In this document: positions 48,023 to 57,248 of the stretch, piece by piece
Layout: each line of letters begins with the position of its first letter
Numbering within the stretch: position 1 is the first letter of the stretch
Assembly (NCBI RefSeq): GCF_027489515.1
Contig: NZ_JAIXZS010000101.1
Location: forward strand, 1-64,000
Reading direction: 5' to 3'
Source of the DNA: Novosphingobium sp.
Lineage (GTDB): Bacteria; Pseudomonadota; Alphaproteobacteria; Sphingomonadales; Sphingomonadaceae
DNA length: 64,000 bases
The notes under the pieces: generated by a model
Told to the model about the DNA's origin: nothing
Databases searched by the model: none
Seen by the model: only the letters and a program-made list of their open reading frames with translations
Position numbers and translations under genes: made by a program

Positions 48023-48841
48023 ATGACGGCGCACTCTTCTTCGATCGATCCGGCCGCCCCGCTGCTCTTGTTCGATTCGGGGGTCGGGGGGCTTTCCGTG
48101 CTCGGAAAGGTGCGGCATGTCCTGCCCGAGGCGCCGGTCATGTACGTTTCCGACAATGCCGGCCTGCCCTATGGCACCAAAACCGAGGCGCAGATCGCAG
48201 CGCGGGTTTCAGGCCTGCTGGGCCGACTGACCGAGCGCTATCGCCCACGGCTTGTCTGCATTGCCTGCAATACCGCCAGCACGATCGCGCTCGCCTCGGT
48301 GCGAGAAGTGCTCGAAGTGCCGATTGTCGGCACCGTCCCCGCGATCAAGCCCGCTGCGGCGATGACACGCACCGGGGTGATCGGCCTGCTCGGCACCGAA
48401 GCGACGATCCGGCAGGGCTATGTAGACCGGCTCGAGGCCGAGTTCGCCGCCGACAAGCGCCTGCTGCGCCACGGCGCCCCGGAACTGGTCGCCGCGGCCG
48501 AAGCCAAGCTACGCGGCGAACCGGTCGACACGGGGGCATTCGCGCGTGCAGCAGCGGCGCTGAGAGCGATGCCGGACGGTGAACGCATCGATACCGTGGT
48601 GCTCGCCTGTACGCATTTCCCGCTGCTGGAAGCGGAACTGGCCGAAGCATTCGGCCCGGGCGTGCGCTTTGTCGATGGCTCGGACGGGATCGCGCGCCGG
48701 ATCGCGTTCCTCACCGAAGGACAGGCTTGGGCACACGGTGCGGAGGGCGATGTTGCTCTCTTCACGCGCGATGATCCGGACGACGAGAGGTTAATGCCCG
48801 CGCTCTCGCGCTTTGGCATCTCCCGGCGGCTGGTGTTCTGA
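48023..48841 (+). CDS. murI: Glutamate racemase
   Basis: Makes D-glutamate for peptidoglycan. The ATG at 48023, with AAGGG seven bases upstream, gives 272 residues. LLFDSGVGGLSVL and the two catalytic cysteines in IACNTAS and LACTHFPLL are present, with DNAGLPYGTK between. A TTG at 47993 would add ten residues. Confidence 0.96.
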   Translation: MTAHSSSIDPAAPLLLFDSGVGGLSVLGKVRHVLPEAPVMYVSDNAGLPYGTKTEAQIAARVSGLLGRLTERYRPRLVCIACNTASTIALASVREVLEVPIVGTVPAIKPAAAMTRTGVIGLLGTEATIRQGYVDRLEAEFAADKRLLRHGAPELVAAAEAKLRGEPVDTGAFARAAAALRAMPDGERIDTVVLACTHFPLLEAELAEAFGPGVRFVDGSDGIARRIAFLTEGQAWAHGAEGDVALFTRDDPDDERLMPALSRFGISRRLVF

Positions 48842-48867
48842 CCGGATCGAAGGTATCGCACTGAGCC

Positions 48868-49809
48868 ATGTTCACCCGGATTGCCTTGCTGCTCATCGCG
48901 ATCTTTGCGGTGCCTTATTACTGGTTCCTCATGGATCCGGGTCCTACCTCGGTTTCCCCCCGCGACATCGACATTGCCCGCCTGCGCGCACTGGCATCGA
49001 GCGAAGCTGGTGCCCTGCCCGTCGCCATTGAATTTGCCGCCGTGGCGACCGACACTGTGCCCGGTACGATCCTTGTCGCCGGGGGCGGATTGCGGAGCGA
49101 ACGGACCGGCGTTTTCGTCTGGCGCCTGATCACACCGGGCGGCGACACGATCATCAATTCGGGCCTGACGCGGGATCAAGCCACGGCGAGCGGGTTTGGC
49201 GACTTCCACCCGGCCATCCAGGCGACGGCCGACAGCTGGCTCCAGGCGGCACGGCGGATCATCTTCACAAGCGAGGAGATCGATCACGTTGGCGGGCTGA
49301 TTGCCATGCTTCCGACCAGCCCCGACATTGCCGAAAAGGTGATTGGCAATCCGCAGCAGGTCGATGCAGTGAGAGCACTTGCCCCGGTGCTCACGAAATC
49401 GCTCAGTTCGGTGCCGCGCGCGCTGATACCCCCCGACGGCTATGCCGCGATTGCCCCCGGCATCGCCGCCGTGCGCACCCCGGGGCATCTTGGCGGAAGC
49501 CAGATGATCTATGTGCGGCTGCAGGATGGCCGCGAGTTCCTCTGGGCCGGGGATACCGCGCCGATGCGGCGCAACGTGGAATGGCAACGCCCCCGATCGC
49601 GTTATTCCGCCGAATGGCAAGGCAACGAGGATCGCACCGCTACGCTGGGCTGGATCAAGGGACTTGTCCGCCTCCAGAAAAGCCAGCCCGGCCTCAAGAT
49701 CATCTACGGCCACGACTATAGCTGGTTATCGGACCCGGTAATGGGACCGCGCTTTACCTCTGCGCCCGCCAGCGAACTGGTGCCGCCGGAAGGCAAGCTC
49801 GCCCGATAG
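48868..49809 (+). CDS. Metallo-beta-lactamase-fold protein with eroded metal site
   Basis: The 313-residue protein has an N-terminal membrane anchor (LLLIAIFAVPYYWFL). The MBL layout is visible: a strand-turn at IIFTSEEIDHVGGL where the HxHxDH motif should be, then TPGHLGGSQMIYV, WAGDTAPM and IIYGHDYSWL. The first two histidines of HxHxDH are replaced (TSEEIDH), leaving only D and H. It may bind one metal or none. It lies between murI and hemA; function unknown. Confidence 0.75.
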   Translation: MFTRIALLLIAIFAVPYYWFLMDPGPTSVSPRDIDIARLRALASSEAGALPVAIEFAAVATDTVPGTILVAGGGLRSERTGVFVWRLITPGGDTIINSGLTRDQATASGFGDFHPAIQATADSWLQAARRIIFTSEEIDHVGGLIAMLPTSPDIAEKVIGNPQQVDAVRALAPVLTKSLSSVPRALIPPDGYAAIAPGIAAVRTPGHLGGSQMIYVRLQDGREFLWAGDTAPMRRNVEWQRPRSRYSAEWQGNEDRTATLGWIKGLVRLQKSQPGLKIIYGHDYSWLSDPVMGPRFTSAPASELVPPEGKLAR

Positions 49810-49863
49810 GGCGGCCCCGCGGAACAGGATATGACCCAAAAGCCGCTGGCAATGGCGGTACAA

Positions 49864-49910
49864 GCGGCGTAAAGCGCCGCTCGCCTTCCGGAGGTTGCCG
49901 CACCGGAAGG
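49864..49910. repeat. Two adjacent hairpins upstream of hemA
   Basis: GCGGCG (49864-49869) pairs with CGCCGC (49875-49880), and CCTTCCGG (49884-49891) pairs with CCGGAAGG (49903-49910). They lie 55-100 bases after the metallo-beta-lactamase-fold gene and 79 bases before hemA. They could end the former transcript or form part of the hemA leader. Confidence 0.4.
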
Positions 49911-49988
49911 GGGCCTAGTGCCCCGTCGATACAGGCTGGGCGTGCGGTGCGTCCATGTGCGTGACAACTGGTTCATAGGGAGCCGCGG

Positions 49989-51209
49989 GTGAATTACGAT
50001 CAGGTTTTCGATTCCGCGATCGAGCGTCTGCATACCGAAGGCCGTTACCGCGTCTTTATCGATATTCTCCGCAACAAGGGCGCCTATCCCAACGCGCGGT
50101 GTTTTGCCGGGCACAATGGCCCCAAACCGATCACCGTCTGGTGCTCGAACGACTATCTTGCGATGGGCCAGCACCCCAAGGTCATCGGTGCCATGGAGGA
50201 TGCTCTGCACGATGTCGGCGCAGGCTCCGGCGGCACCCGCAATATCGGCGGCAATACGCACTATCACGTCGACCTCGAGGCCGAACTCGCCGATCTCCAC
50301 GGCAAGGAAGGCGCGCTCTTGTTCACCAGTGGCTATGTCTCGAACGATGCGACTCTATCGACGCTCGCCAAGATCCTACCCGGCTGCGTAATCTTCTCGG
50401 ACGAGCTCAACCATGCGAGCATGATTGCCGGCATCCGCAATTCAGGCGCGGAAAAGCGTGTGTTCCGGCACAACGACGTGGACCACCTCGAAGAACTGCT
50501 CGCTGAATGCGATCCGGCACTGCCCAAGCTGATCGCGTTCGAGAGCGTTTATTCGATGGACGGCGACGTTGCCCCGATCCACGCGATCTGCGACCTGGCC
50601 GAAAAGTACAACGCCCTCACCTACATCGATGAAGTCCATGCCGTGGGCATGTACGGCGCGCGTGGCGGGGGAATTTCGGAACGCGACGAGGCGGCGCACC
50701 GCATCGACATCATCGAAGGCACGCTAGGCAAGGCGTTCGGGGTGATGGGCGGCTACATCGCAGCGGACTCGCGGATCATCGACGTGATCCGGAGCTATGC
50801 ACCCGGCTTCATCTTCACCACCTCGCTCTCGCCTGTGCTCGCCGCTGGCGTGCTGGCGGCGGTGCGGCACCTCAAGGCCTCGAGCGTCGAGCGCGAAGGC
50901 CAGCAGGCGGCGGCGGCTTTCCTCAAGAAGGCGTTTGCCGATGCGGGCCTTCCGGTGATGCCTTCGACCACCCACATCGTGCCGCTGATGGTGGGCGATC
51001 CGGTGCGCGCCAAGAAGGTCAGCGATATCCTGCTGGCCGAGTACGGCGTCTACGTGCAGCCAATCAATTATCCGACCGTGCCGCGCGGCACCGAACGCCT
51101 GCGCTTCACCCCCGGCCCGGCCCACACCGAACCGATGATGATCGAGCTCACGAACGCGCTGGTCGAAATCTGGCAGCGGCTCGAACTGGATATGCGCAAG
51201 GCCGCCTGA
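49989..51209 (+). CDS. hemA: 5-aminolevulinate synthase
   Basis: Condenses glycine and succinyl-CoA to 5-aminolevulinate, the C4 route to haem typical of alphaproteobacteria. A GTG start with AGGGAG upstream gives 406 residues. [40 protein letters not shown] and the PLP-lysine segment [16 protein letters not shown] are diagnostic. A strong terminator follows. It stands alone as a haem gene here. Confidence 0.97.
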   Translation: MNYDQVFDSAIERLHTEGRYRVFIDILRNKGAYPNARCFAGHNGPKPITVWCSNDYLAMGQHPKVIGAMEDALHDVGAGSGGTRNIGGNTHYHVDLEAELADLHGKEGALLFTSGYVSNDATLSTLAKILPGCVIFSDELNHASMIAGIRNSGAEKRVFRHNDVDHLEELLAECDPALPKLIAFESVYSMDGDVAPIHAICDLAEKYNALTYIDEVHAVGMYGARGGGISERDEAAHRIDIIEGTLGKAFGVMGGYIAADSRIIDVIRSYAPGFIFTTSLSPVLAAGVLAAVRHLKASSVEREGQQAAAAFLKKAFADAGLPVMPSTTHIVPLMVGDPVRAKKVSDILLAEYGVYVQPINYPTVPRGTERLRFTPGPAHTEPMMIELTNALVEIWQRLELDMRKAA

Positions 51210-51228
51210 GGGCGCTGCACCAGACAGC

Positions 51229-51268
51229 AAAAAGGCGGCGCTCCCTACGCAGGGAACGCCGCCTTTTT
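51229..51268. terminator. Bidirectional terminator between hemA and TonB receptor
   Basis: AAAAAGGCGGCG-C-TCCCT (51229-51246) and AGGGA-A-CGCCGCCTTTTT (51251-51268) form a long stem with one mismatch, flanked by A and T runs. It works for hemA on the plus strand and the receptor gene (stop at 51277) on the minus strand. Confidence 0.95.
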
Positions 51269-51276
51269 CATGGCCG

Positions 51277-54200
51277 TCAGAAGTGGACGCCGGCGCCCAC
51301 CAGGAACGACCGCCCGATCAGGCCATCGTTGTAAAGGTTCTGCGAGCCATTGCCCGAAGCCGGATAGGGAATGCCCCGGTTCGTCACGTTGTTGACGTTG
51401 ATCCGGAAATCGAAGTTCTCCTTCACCCGGAACACGACGCCGGTGTTCCAGGTGATATAGCTGCCGATCCCCATCACATCGCGGGTACCCGGCGCTTCTG
51501 ACGGGTCGAACACGGCCGGACCGATATAGAGCACCTGGTTGAACCACGTGATCGGTCCGCTTTCGAGCGTGGCGCTGACATTGGCCCGGTCCACGTTGTT
51601 GCCGATCCCGCCGCGGTTCTGCGAAGGGCCGACCTCGGCGCTGATCACCGTGTAGGCCTTGATGATGTGCTGGTAGGTGGCATCGATCGAAAGCCGGCCG
51701 AGCTTGCCGAGCTGGGTGCGGTAGCCGAGCGTCGCTTCGACCGCGCGGAAGGTGCGGCCGCCCTGGTTGATGTAGGGCTCGTCGAGCGTCAGCACCTGGC
51801 CGAAGTTCTCACCCGGGGTGGTGTCGCGCTTGATCAGGCCGCAGTAGTAGTTGTTGGGATAGTTGGCGGCATCGTAACAACCCTGAAGCACGTCCTGCGC
51901 CGAAGACGACACGATCGTATCAGCAAGATCGACGCTGACATAATCGGCTGCGAGCGAGAACCCACGCAGGAAGCGCGGCTCGACGACAGCACCGATGGTC
52001 CACGACTTGGCGGTTTCGTTGCGCAGGCCGCGGTTGCCGATGACGTTGATCGGCACAGTGACCGAGTTGATCAGCGAGCTGAAATCAGCTGGCAGGCCGG
52101 CGGCCGCGCAGTTCTTCTGCCGCACGGCCGGGTTCGGGCCGCTGGTCAGGTTCTGCTGGTCGCAGGGATCGTAGCCACCGTCGAACGCTGGCTGGTTGGC
52201 GACGAACAGCTCGGTGACCGCAGGCGCCCGGATCGCACGGGTGTAGTTGCCGCGCACCGCGAAGCCTGGAATCACCGACCACCGCCCGCCTGCCGTCCAG
52301 GTGAAGGCACCGCCGTTGATCGAGTTGTGGACGTAGCGCCCGGCTGCATTCACCTCGAGTTCGTTCACCAGCGGGATATCCTGGCTCGGCCCCACCAGCG
52401 GAGCGCGGATTTCGCCGAAGACTTCGTTGGTGGTGTAGCTGCCCGAAAGCCCGAGGATCGGGATCGAACGGCCGAGCGCCTGCCGATAGAACGCGTCAGG
52501 ATCAAACTTCGAATACTCGCGGCGGTTTTCGTAACCGAGCGAGACACCGAGCTTGCCGCCGGGGAGGTCGAACAGCGAGCCGGTCACAGTGGCCAGGAAA
52601 TCGCGCTGTGTCGTGATCGCGCGGGTCTTGGCAATCGTGGTGACGTAGTCGCGTGCGGCCTGGCTCGGTGCGCCTTCGCCGAACAGGTTGAGCGGCGCGC
52701 AGGTCTGCGAGATCGTGCCGGCGTAGGCAGGCGTGTTGGGCGGCGCGGTGGGATCGGCCGGATCGGGATTGAACGGCAGGCAGACAATATTGCCGCTCGC
52801 GTCGCGCCCGACATTCAGCGCGCGGCGCAAGTTGGGCTCGACCAATGTCGGGGTCGACGACACGCTGGTGGTGCGGCCGTAGTTGCCCGAGACTTCCCAG
52901 GTAAACTTATTCCCGAACGCGTTGAAATCGCCCGTCAGGCCGCCGACCACACGGAAGAGATCCTGCTTGAGGCTGGCAACGCCGCTGACCAGATCGGTAT
53001 TGGCGCGACCCAGATAGAACACGTCGTTGTCGGTTGCCGGCCGGCCGTTATCGATCAGGTTCTGGCGGATGATCTCGCGCGCCTGCGAGGTCAGAAACGG
53101 GTTGTTCAACTTGATGATGAAGTTGCCGTTGACGTCGAAGGCACCTGGCGCCGCCGAGCGGAAGAACGCGGTGTTGTAAACCGGCTGGCCGGCAAGGTTC
53201 GTCGCGGTGTTGCGCGAGTACCAGCCTTCCGCAAAGGCACGGATCCCGTCGGTCAGTTCATAGTTGAACAGACCCGTCGCATTGAACCGGTCACTGCGGA
53301 CCCGAAGGTTGGTGATGTTCGCGAAGTTGAGCGAATCGCCGCCGAGGAAGGTTGTGGGATCGGTCGTCGGCGTACCGGTGTTGAACGGCACGAGATTGCC
53401 ATCGCGGCCGAAGCGCAGGTAATTCCCCGCTGCATCGACGACACTGCGCGACGGGCCGATCGTTCCGCGATCGATGAAGTAGGGATTTCCGCCCGGCACA
53501 CCGAGGAAAGTGCGCTGATCGCGGATGAGGACTTGCTGATACGGCGAATCCGGGTCGAGCGGCGAAATGAAGCCATACTGCTGGCGGATCACGTCGCGCT
53601 GATTGCCCAGCAGGCCGTCGTCGTGGGCATATTCGACGTTGAGGGTGATATTGCCGCGCCCGTCGGCGAAGTTCTTACCGAACAGCCCGCGGACGCGCTG
53701 GTTGGCAAGGTCGCCCTGCTGGCTGATACCGGCCTGCGCATCGAGGTCGATGCCTTCGAAATTGCGCTTCAGCACGATGTTGACCGTGCCGGCGATGGCA
53801 TCGGCGCCATAGATCGGCGCGCCGCCGATCGAAACGACGTCGACGCGCTGGATCAGCTTGGTCGGGATCGTGTTGAGATCGACCTGCGAACCACCACCGG
53901 CCTGCGAGAAGATCGAGGCCGGATTGGCACCGACGAAACGGCGACCGTTCACGAGGGTCAGCGTGCGCTGCGAACCGAGATCGTAGAGGTTGACGAAGGC
54001 CTGGCCGACACCGAAGCCATTGCCCTGATCGCCAATCGCCGAACTGTCGGCAATGCCGAAGCCGGGGAGTTGGTTGATGGCATCGCTTACGCTCGTGTAA
54101 CCGCGGTTCTCGATCAGACGTTCGTCGATCACGGCGGTCGGCTGGGCGTTGTCCGTGGACGGGCGGCGGATGCGCGAACCGGTAACGACGATATCGTCGG

Positions 54201-54339
54201 CACCTGCGGCCGCCGGCGCATCAGCGGCCGGCGCCGGAGTGGCCTGCACGTCCTGCGCATGGGCAACTGAGCCGCCGAATGCAGCACCGCAGAGGATCGC
54301 GGCAACGCAGGTTGAACCGAGCAAGCGTCTGGCAAACAT
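51277..54339 (-). CDS. TonB-dependent outer-membrane receptor
   Basis: The ATG at 54339 gives 1020 residues, with a signal peptide (AAILCGAAFGGSVAHA) and the TonB-box-like DDIVVTGSRI at about residue 50. A plug domain follows (VSDAINQLPGFG, LVNGRRFVG, YGADAIAGTVNIVL), then a 22-strand-type barrel that ends in SFLVGAGVHF with the terminal phenylalanine needed for insertion. A GGAG site lies eight bases upstream. The substrate (sugar, oligopeptide, siderophore) cannot be told. No ABC transporter or anti-sigma gene is nearby. Confidence 0.95.
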   Translation of the reverse strand: MFARRLLGSTCVAAILCGAAFGGSVAHAQDVQATPAPAADAPAAAGADDIVVTGSRIRRPSTDNAQPTAVIDERLIENRGYTSVSDAINQLPGFGIADSSAIGDQGNGFGVGQAFVNLYDLGSQRTLTLVNGRRFVGANPASIFSQAGGGSQVDLNTIPTKLIQRVDVVSIGGAPIYGADAIAGTVNIVLKRNFEGIDLDAQAGISQQGDLANQRVRGLFGKNFADGRGNITLNVEYAHDDGLLGNQRDVIRQQYGFISPLDPDSPYQQVLIRDQRTFLGVPGGNPYFIDRGTIGPSRSVVDAAGNYLRFGRDGNLVPFNTGTPTTDPTTFLGGDSLNFANITNLRVRSDRFNATGLFNYELTDGIRAFAEGWYSRNTATNLAGQPVYNTAFFRSAAPGAFDVNGNFIIKLNNPFLTSQAREIIRQNLIDNGRPATDNDVFYLGRANTDLVSGVASLKQDLFRVVGGLTGDFNAFGNKFTWEVSGNYGRTTSVSSTPTLVEPNLRRALNVGRDASGNIVCLPFNPDPADPTAPPNTPAYAGTISQTCAPLNLFGEGAPSQAARDYVTTIAKTRAITTQRDFLATVTGSLFDLPGGKLGVSLGYENRREYSKFDPDAFYRQALGRSIPILGLSGSYTTNEVFGEIRAPLVGPSQDIPLVNELEVNAAGRYVHNSINGGAFTWTAGGRWSVIPGFAVRGNYTRAIRAPAVTELFVANQPAFDGGYDPCDQQNLTSGPNPAVRQKNCAAAGLPADFSSLINSVTVPINVIGNRGLRNETAKSWTIGAVVEPRFLRGFSLAADYVSVDLADTIVSSSAQDVLQGCYDAANYPNNYYCGLIKRDTTPGENFGQVLTLDEPYINQGGRTFRAVEATLGYRTQLGKLGRLSIDATYQHIIKAYTVISAEVGPSQNRGGIGNNVDRANVSATLESGPITWFNQVLYIGPAVFDPSEAPGTRDVMGIGSYITWNTGVVFRVKENFDFRINVNNVTNRGIPYPASGNGSQNLYNDGLIGRSFLVGAGVHF

Positions 54340-54420
54340 GGTGAGGACTCCGATCGTAAGAAATTGTTGCCGGAACTTACGCGAAACCGCCCATTCTTGT
54401 TCCTGCCAAAGTGGGCAAGG

Positions 54421-54454
54421 TGCCAAAATCGTTAAGTTATGTCGTTTTTTGGCA
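54421..54454. promoter_or_regulatory. Inverted repeat in AT-rich receptor promoter
   Basis: TGCCAAAA (54421-54428) and TTTTGGCA (54447-54454) flank 18 bases of AT-rich sequence, about 82-115 bases upstream of the receptor start. A regulator of the receptor may bind here, or the arms may frame the promoter. Confidence 0.45.
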
Positions 54455-54506
54455 ACAGGTTAGCATTCAAGTCCTAACTTTCATCCGCGAGGTCTCAGGG
54501 CAAAAG

Positions 54507-54538
54507 GAAAGGCCCCGCAATTCCTTGCGAGGCCTTTC
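54507..54538 (-). terminator. Terminator after ornithine decarboxylase gene
   Basis: GAAAGGCC-C-CGCAA (54507-54520), a four-base loop and TTGCG-A-GGCCTTTC (54525-54538) form a stem with one mismatch. On the minus strand it is followed by CTTTT. It begins 35 bases after the stop of the decarboxylase. Confidence 0.8.
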
Positions 54539-54573
54539 TCGTGCGACCCGGACTTCACGCCGGTGCTTTTATC

Positions 54574-55830
54574 TCAGCGCAGCGAGACCACGTTGTCCGA
54601 AACGCGCGGATCGCGGCGGTCACCACGGTACTGGCTGGCCATCGGCTCGTCCGCGACCTCGTAGACTTCGGTCGCGCCAAAACCGTTGAACGCGGTCTTC
54701 ATCGCCGCGCCATAGGCCCCGAGCATGCCGATTTCTATGAAATCGCCCGCCTTGATGTCCGCCGGAAGTGCGAACGGCCCTTCCATGTGGTCCATGTCGT
54801 CGCAGGTCGGGCCCCAGAAGCTGAAGTCCGCCTGCTCGGTCTCACCGTCCTCGTTCGCCGCGCTTTCGCGCAGCAACCGGACGGGGAAGCGCCAGCCCAC
54901 ATGCGCGGCATCGAACAGCGCACCATAGGCGCCGTCATTGATGAAAAGCTCGGTTCCGCGGCGACGTTCGACGCGCACGATCATCGAGTTGTATTCGGCG
55001 CAGAGCGCACGGCCCGGCTCGCACCACAGTTCGGCCGAGTAGGACACCGGCAGCGATTCATAGGTGCGGTCGATCACGCCGAAGTAATCCTCCAGCGGGG
55101 GCGGTTCCATGCCCGGATAGATCGACGGGAAGCCGCCGCCGACATCAATGATGTCGACCGTGACCGACGCATCGACGATCGCCGCGCGGACGCGCTCAAG
55201 CGCCTGAACATAGGCGTGCGGGCTCATCGACTGACTGCCGACATGGAAGCAGACGCCGAGCGAATCGGCGACCTGGCGCGTCGCCTGCAAAAGTTCCGCC
55301 GCGCCTGTGAGATCGCAGCCGAACTTCGATGCAAGGCTGAGCTCGGACCCCTCCGACGAGACGCGAAGACGCACACAAAGCGTCAGGTCCTCGGGCAGCA
55401 CGCCGCCGTTGGCCTCGGTCGTGGCAATGCGAACCTTTTCCAGTTCCTCGAGCGAATCGAGACTGAACACGCGCACGCCGTGATCGCGGTAGCCTTCCAC
55501 GATCGCGCTGGGCGTCTTGACCGGGTGCATGAAGCAAAGCGTGGCATCGGGCACTGCCGCGCGCGCCATGCGCACTTCAGCGATCGAGGCCACGTCATAA
55601 TGCGTGATCCCGGCATCCCACAACACGCGGAGGAGCTCCGGCGACGGGTTGGCTTTCACCGCATAGAGCGAGCGCCCCGGAAACTTCTCGACGAAGAAAC
55701 GGGCCGCGCGCGCCGCAGCGTGCGGACGATTGAGAATGGCGGGTTGGTCAGGCGCGAAGGCGCCCGCTACAGCCAATGCGTCAGGATGGATGTGCAACTC
55801 AAGGGACCCCCAAACGGAAAATTGAGACAA
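54574..55830 (-). CDS. Ornithine decarboxylase (alanine-racemase fold)
   Basis: Makes putrescine from ornithine with PLP. Motifs: SLYAVKANPSPELLR with the PLP lysine, CFHVGSQSMSP, DVGGGFPSIYP, ELWCEPGRALCAEY and GPTCDDMD near the C terminus, where the cysteine and acidic residues are typical of ornithine decarboxylases. The start is uncertain: TTG 55830 (AAGG upstream) gives 418 residues, TTG 55797 or ATG 55917 are options. It fits the spermidine route encoded by the 57249 and 58814 genes. Confidence 0.88.
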   Translation of the reverse strand: MSQFSVWGSLELHIHPDALAVAGAFAPDQPAILNRPHAAARAARFFVEKFPGRSLYAVKANPSPELLRVLWDAGITHYDVASIAEVRMARAAVPDATLCFMHPVKTPSAIVEGYRDHGVRVFSLDSLEELEKVRIATTEANGGVLPEDLTLCVRLRVSSEGSELSLASKFGCDLTGAAELLQATRQVADSLGVCFHVGSQSMSPHAYVQALERVRAAIVDASVTVDIIDVGGGFPSIYPGMEPPPLEDYFGVIDRTYESLPVSYSAELWCEPGRALCAEYNSMIVRVERRRGTELFINDGAYGALFDAAHVGWRFPVRLLRESAANEDGETEQADFSFWGPTCDDMDHMEGPFALPADIKAGDFIEIGMLGAYGAAMKTAFNGFGATEVYEVADEPMASQYRGDRRDPRVSDNVVSLR

Positions 55831-55980
55831 AGCTGCCTTGCGGTTTGGAAGTCCCCATGGGGCAGCGAAGGGGTAAATAGCCCCCCGGCCCTGAACATCA
55901 AGTGAAAAAATGGGCACCTCACGTTGATGTCACAAACATGAAACAATTTTCACCAGAGCCGCGCTTGGGCGCAGAAATCC

Positions 55981-57207
55981 TTACAACATCAAGGCTTGCG
56001 CCAATGCGCGCCATGCGGGGAGCGAGTGCGGATCGTTCGCGCCGTTGGCAGCCGTAGGATGCGAGGCGAATCGCGCGACAACCATTTCGGCCACGGGATC
56101 GATCCACAGCGTCTGTCCATGAATACCGCGCGCACTGAAGCAGCCGTGATTGTCATGGGCATGCCACCACTGGCTGCCATAGCTCCACCCTGAGAGCAGT
56201 GGATAGCCTTCCTTATGGAAGCGCTCTGGATCGCCGCCCTCCCGAATGCGCTCGACATCTGCCGAAGGGATCACACCGAGACCGCCGAGGCGCAGCGCTT
56301 CGCCGAACCGGGCGAGGTCCTCCAGGCGCAGGTTGAGCCCGCCGCCCGCGAAAGGCGCGCCGGCCTCGTCGACGATGAGGTCCGCATCGCCGAGCATGCC
56401 GAGCGGCTGCCACAGGCACTCGGACAGGACTTCGGTGAACGGTTTTCCGGTAACGCGCGTGATGATCCAGGCGAGCACATCGGTGTTGGGGGTCCGATAA
56501 ACGAACCCTTCGCCATGCGAGCCTTTGCCGCGGACGGTGGTGAGATAGTCCCACAGATTGTGCGGCCCGGTGTAGCTCGCGGGGCGCGGAGTGAGGCCGA
56601 GCGCGGCGCTGTAAGCCCCGATGCCAGAGTTCGGATTGCCGTATTCCTCGGAGAAATCGAGCGCTGTGGTCATGTGGAGGACCTGACCGATCGTCGCGCT
56701 GCCGAAGCCGCTCGCAGCAAGCTCTGGGATCACACTGTCCACCCGTGCGGCAAGGTCGATGCGCCCTTCCCCGACCAGCATCTGCACCAGTGTGCCGACG
56801 AAGCTCTTGGTGACAGAGAAGGCGATGTGGCGGGTCTCGGGGTCGGTGACGCCGAACCAGCGTTCAAACACCATTTGGCCCTTATGGAGCACGAGGATTC
56901 CATCGGTGAAGGCGGCAAGCAACGACTCGTCAAACGTGGTTTCGGTATCGGCACCGAGCGGCGTGAAGCGCACCGCGCCCAGATCGTCACGCAGCGCGCG
57001 GGGAAACGGCGTACCCTCTCCGCTCGCAGCGACACGCGCAGTCGGGCAAAAGCTGCGCATGTTGGAATAGGACCAGCGGATCATCGGAAAGCGCATGTGG
57101 TCCGCGCGGGCAGCGAGGATGCGCTTTTCCGGCGGCGGGGGTGCGCCGACCATCCAGCCCATGCGCACCGGGTCGCTCGTCACGCCATCAAGCACTTCGC
57201 CCGCCAT
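55981..57207 (-). CDS. Serine beta-lactamase-like hydrolase
   Basis: The ATG at 57207 gives 408 residues. SVTKSF at about 140 is the SxxK catalytic motif and YRTPNTDVL at about 240 supplies the YxN-like motif, as in class C beta-lactamase and 6-aminohexanoate-dimer hydrolase families. No signal peptide is evident, so it is probably cytoplasmic. It lies between two polyamine decarboxylases, which suggests an amide or ester hydrolase for a polyamine derivative, though this is inference. Confidence 0.85.
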   Translation of the reverse strand: MAGEVLDGVTSDPVRMGWMVGAPPPPEKRILAARADHMRFPMIRWSYSNMRSFCPTARVAASGEGTPFPRALRDDLGAVRFTPLGADTETTFDESLLAAFTDGILVLHKGQMVFERWFGVTDPETRHIAFSVTKSFVGTLVQMLVGEGRIDLAARVDSVIPELAASGFGSATIGQVLHMTTALDFSEEYGNPNSGIGAYSAALGLTPRPASYTGPHNLWDYLTTVRGKGSHGEGFVYRTPNTDVLAWIITRVTGKPFTEVLSECLWQPLGMLGDADLIVDEAGAPFAGGGLNLRLEDLARFGEALRLGGLGVIPSADVERIREGGDPERFHKEGYPLLSGWSYGSQWWHAHDNHGCFSARGIHGQTLWIDPVAEMVVARFASHPTAANGANDPHSLPAWRALAQALML

Positions 57208-57248
57208 CCTCGTACTCCGCCTTCTGTTATCGTGGCGTAGACGATGCC

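Noticed and set aside
51667..54270. 867-codon open frame on the plus strand opposite the TonB receptor
   Set aside because: It is exactly antisense to a well-recognised receptor, has arginine- and aspartate-rich low-complexity composition and no recognisable domain; GC-rich third positions commonly keep antisense frames open.
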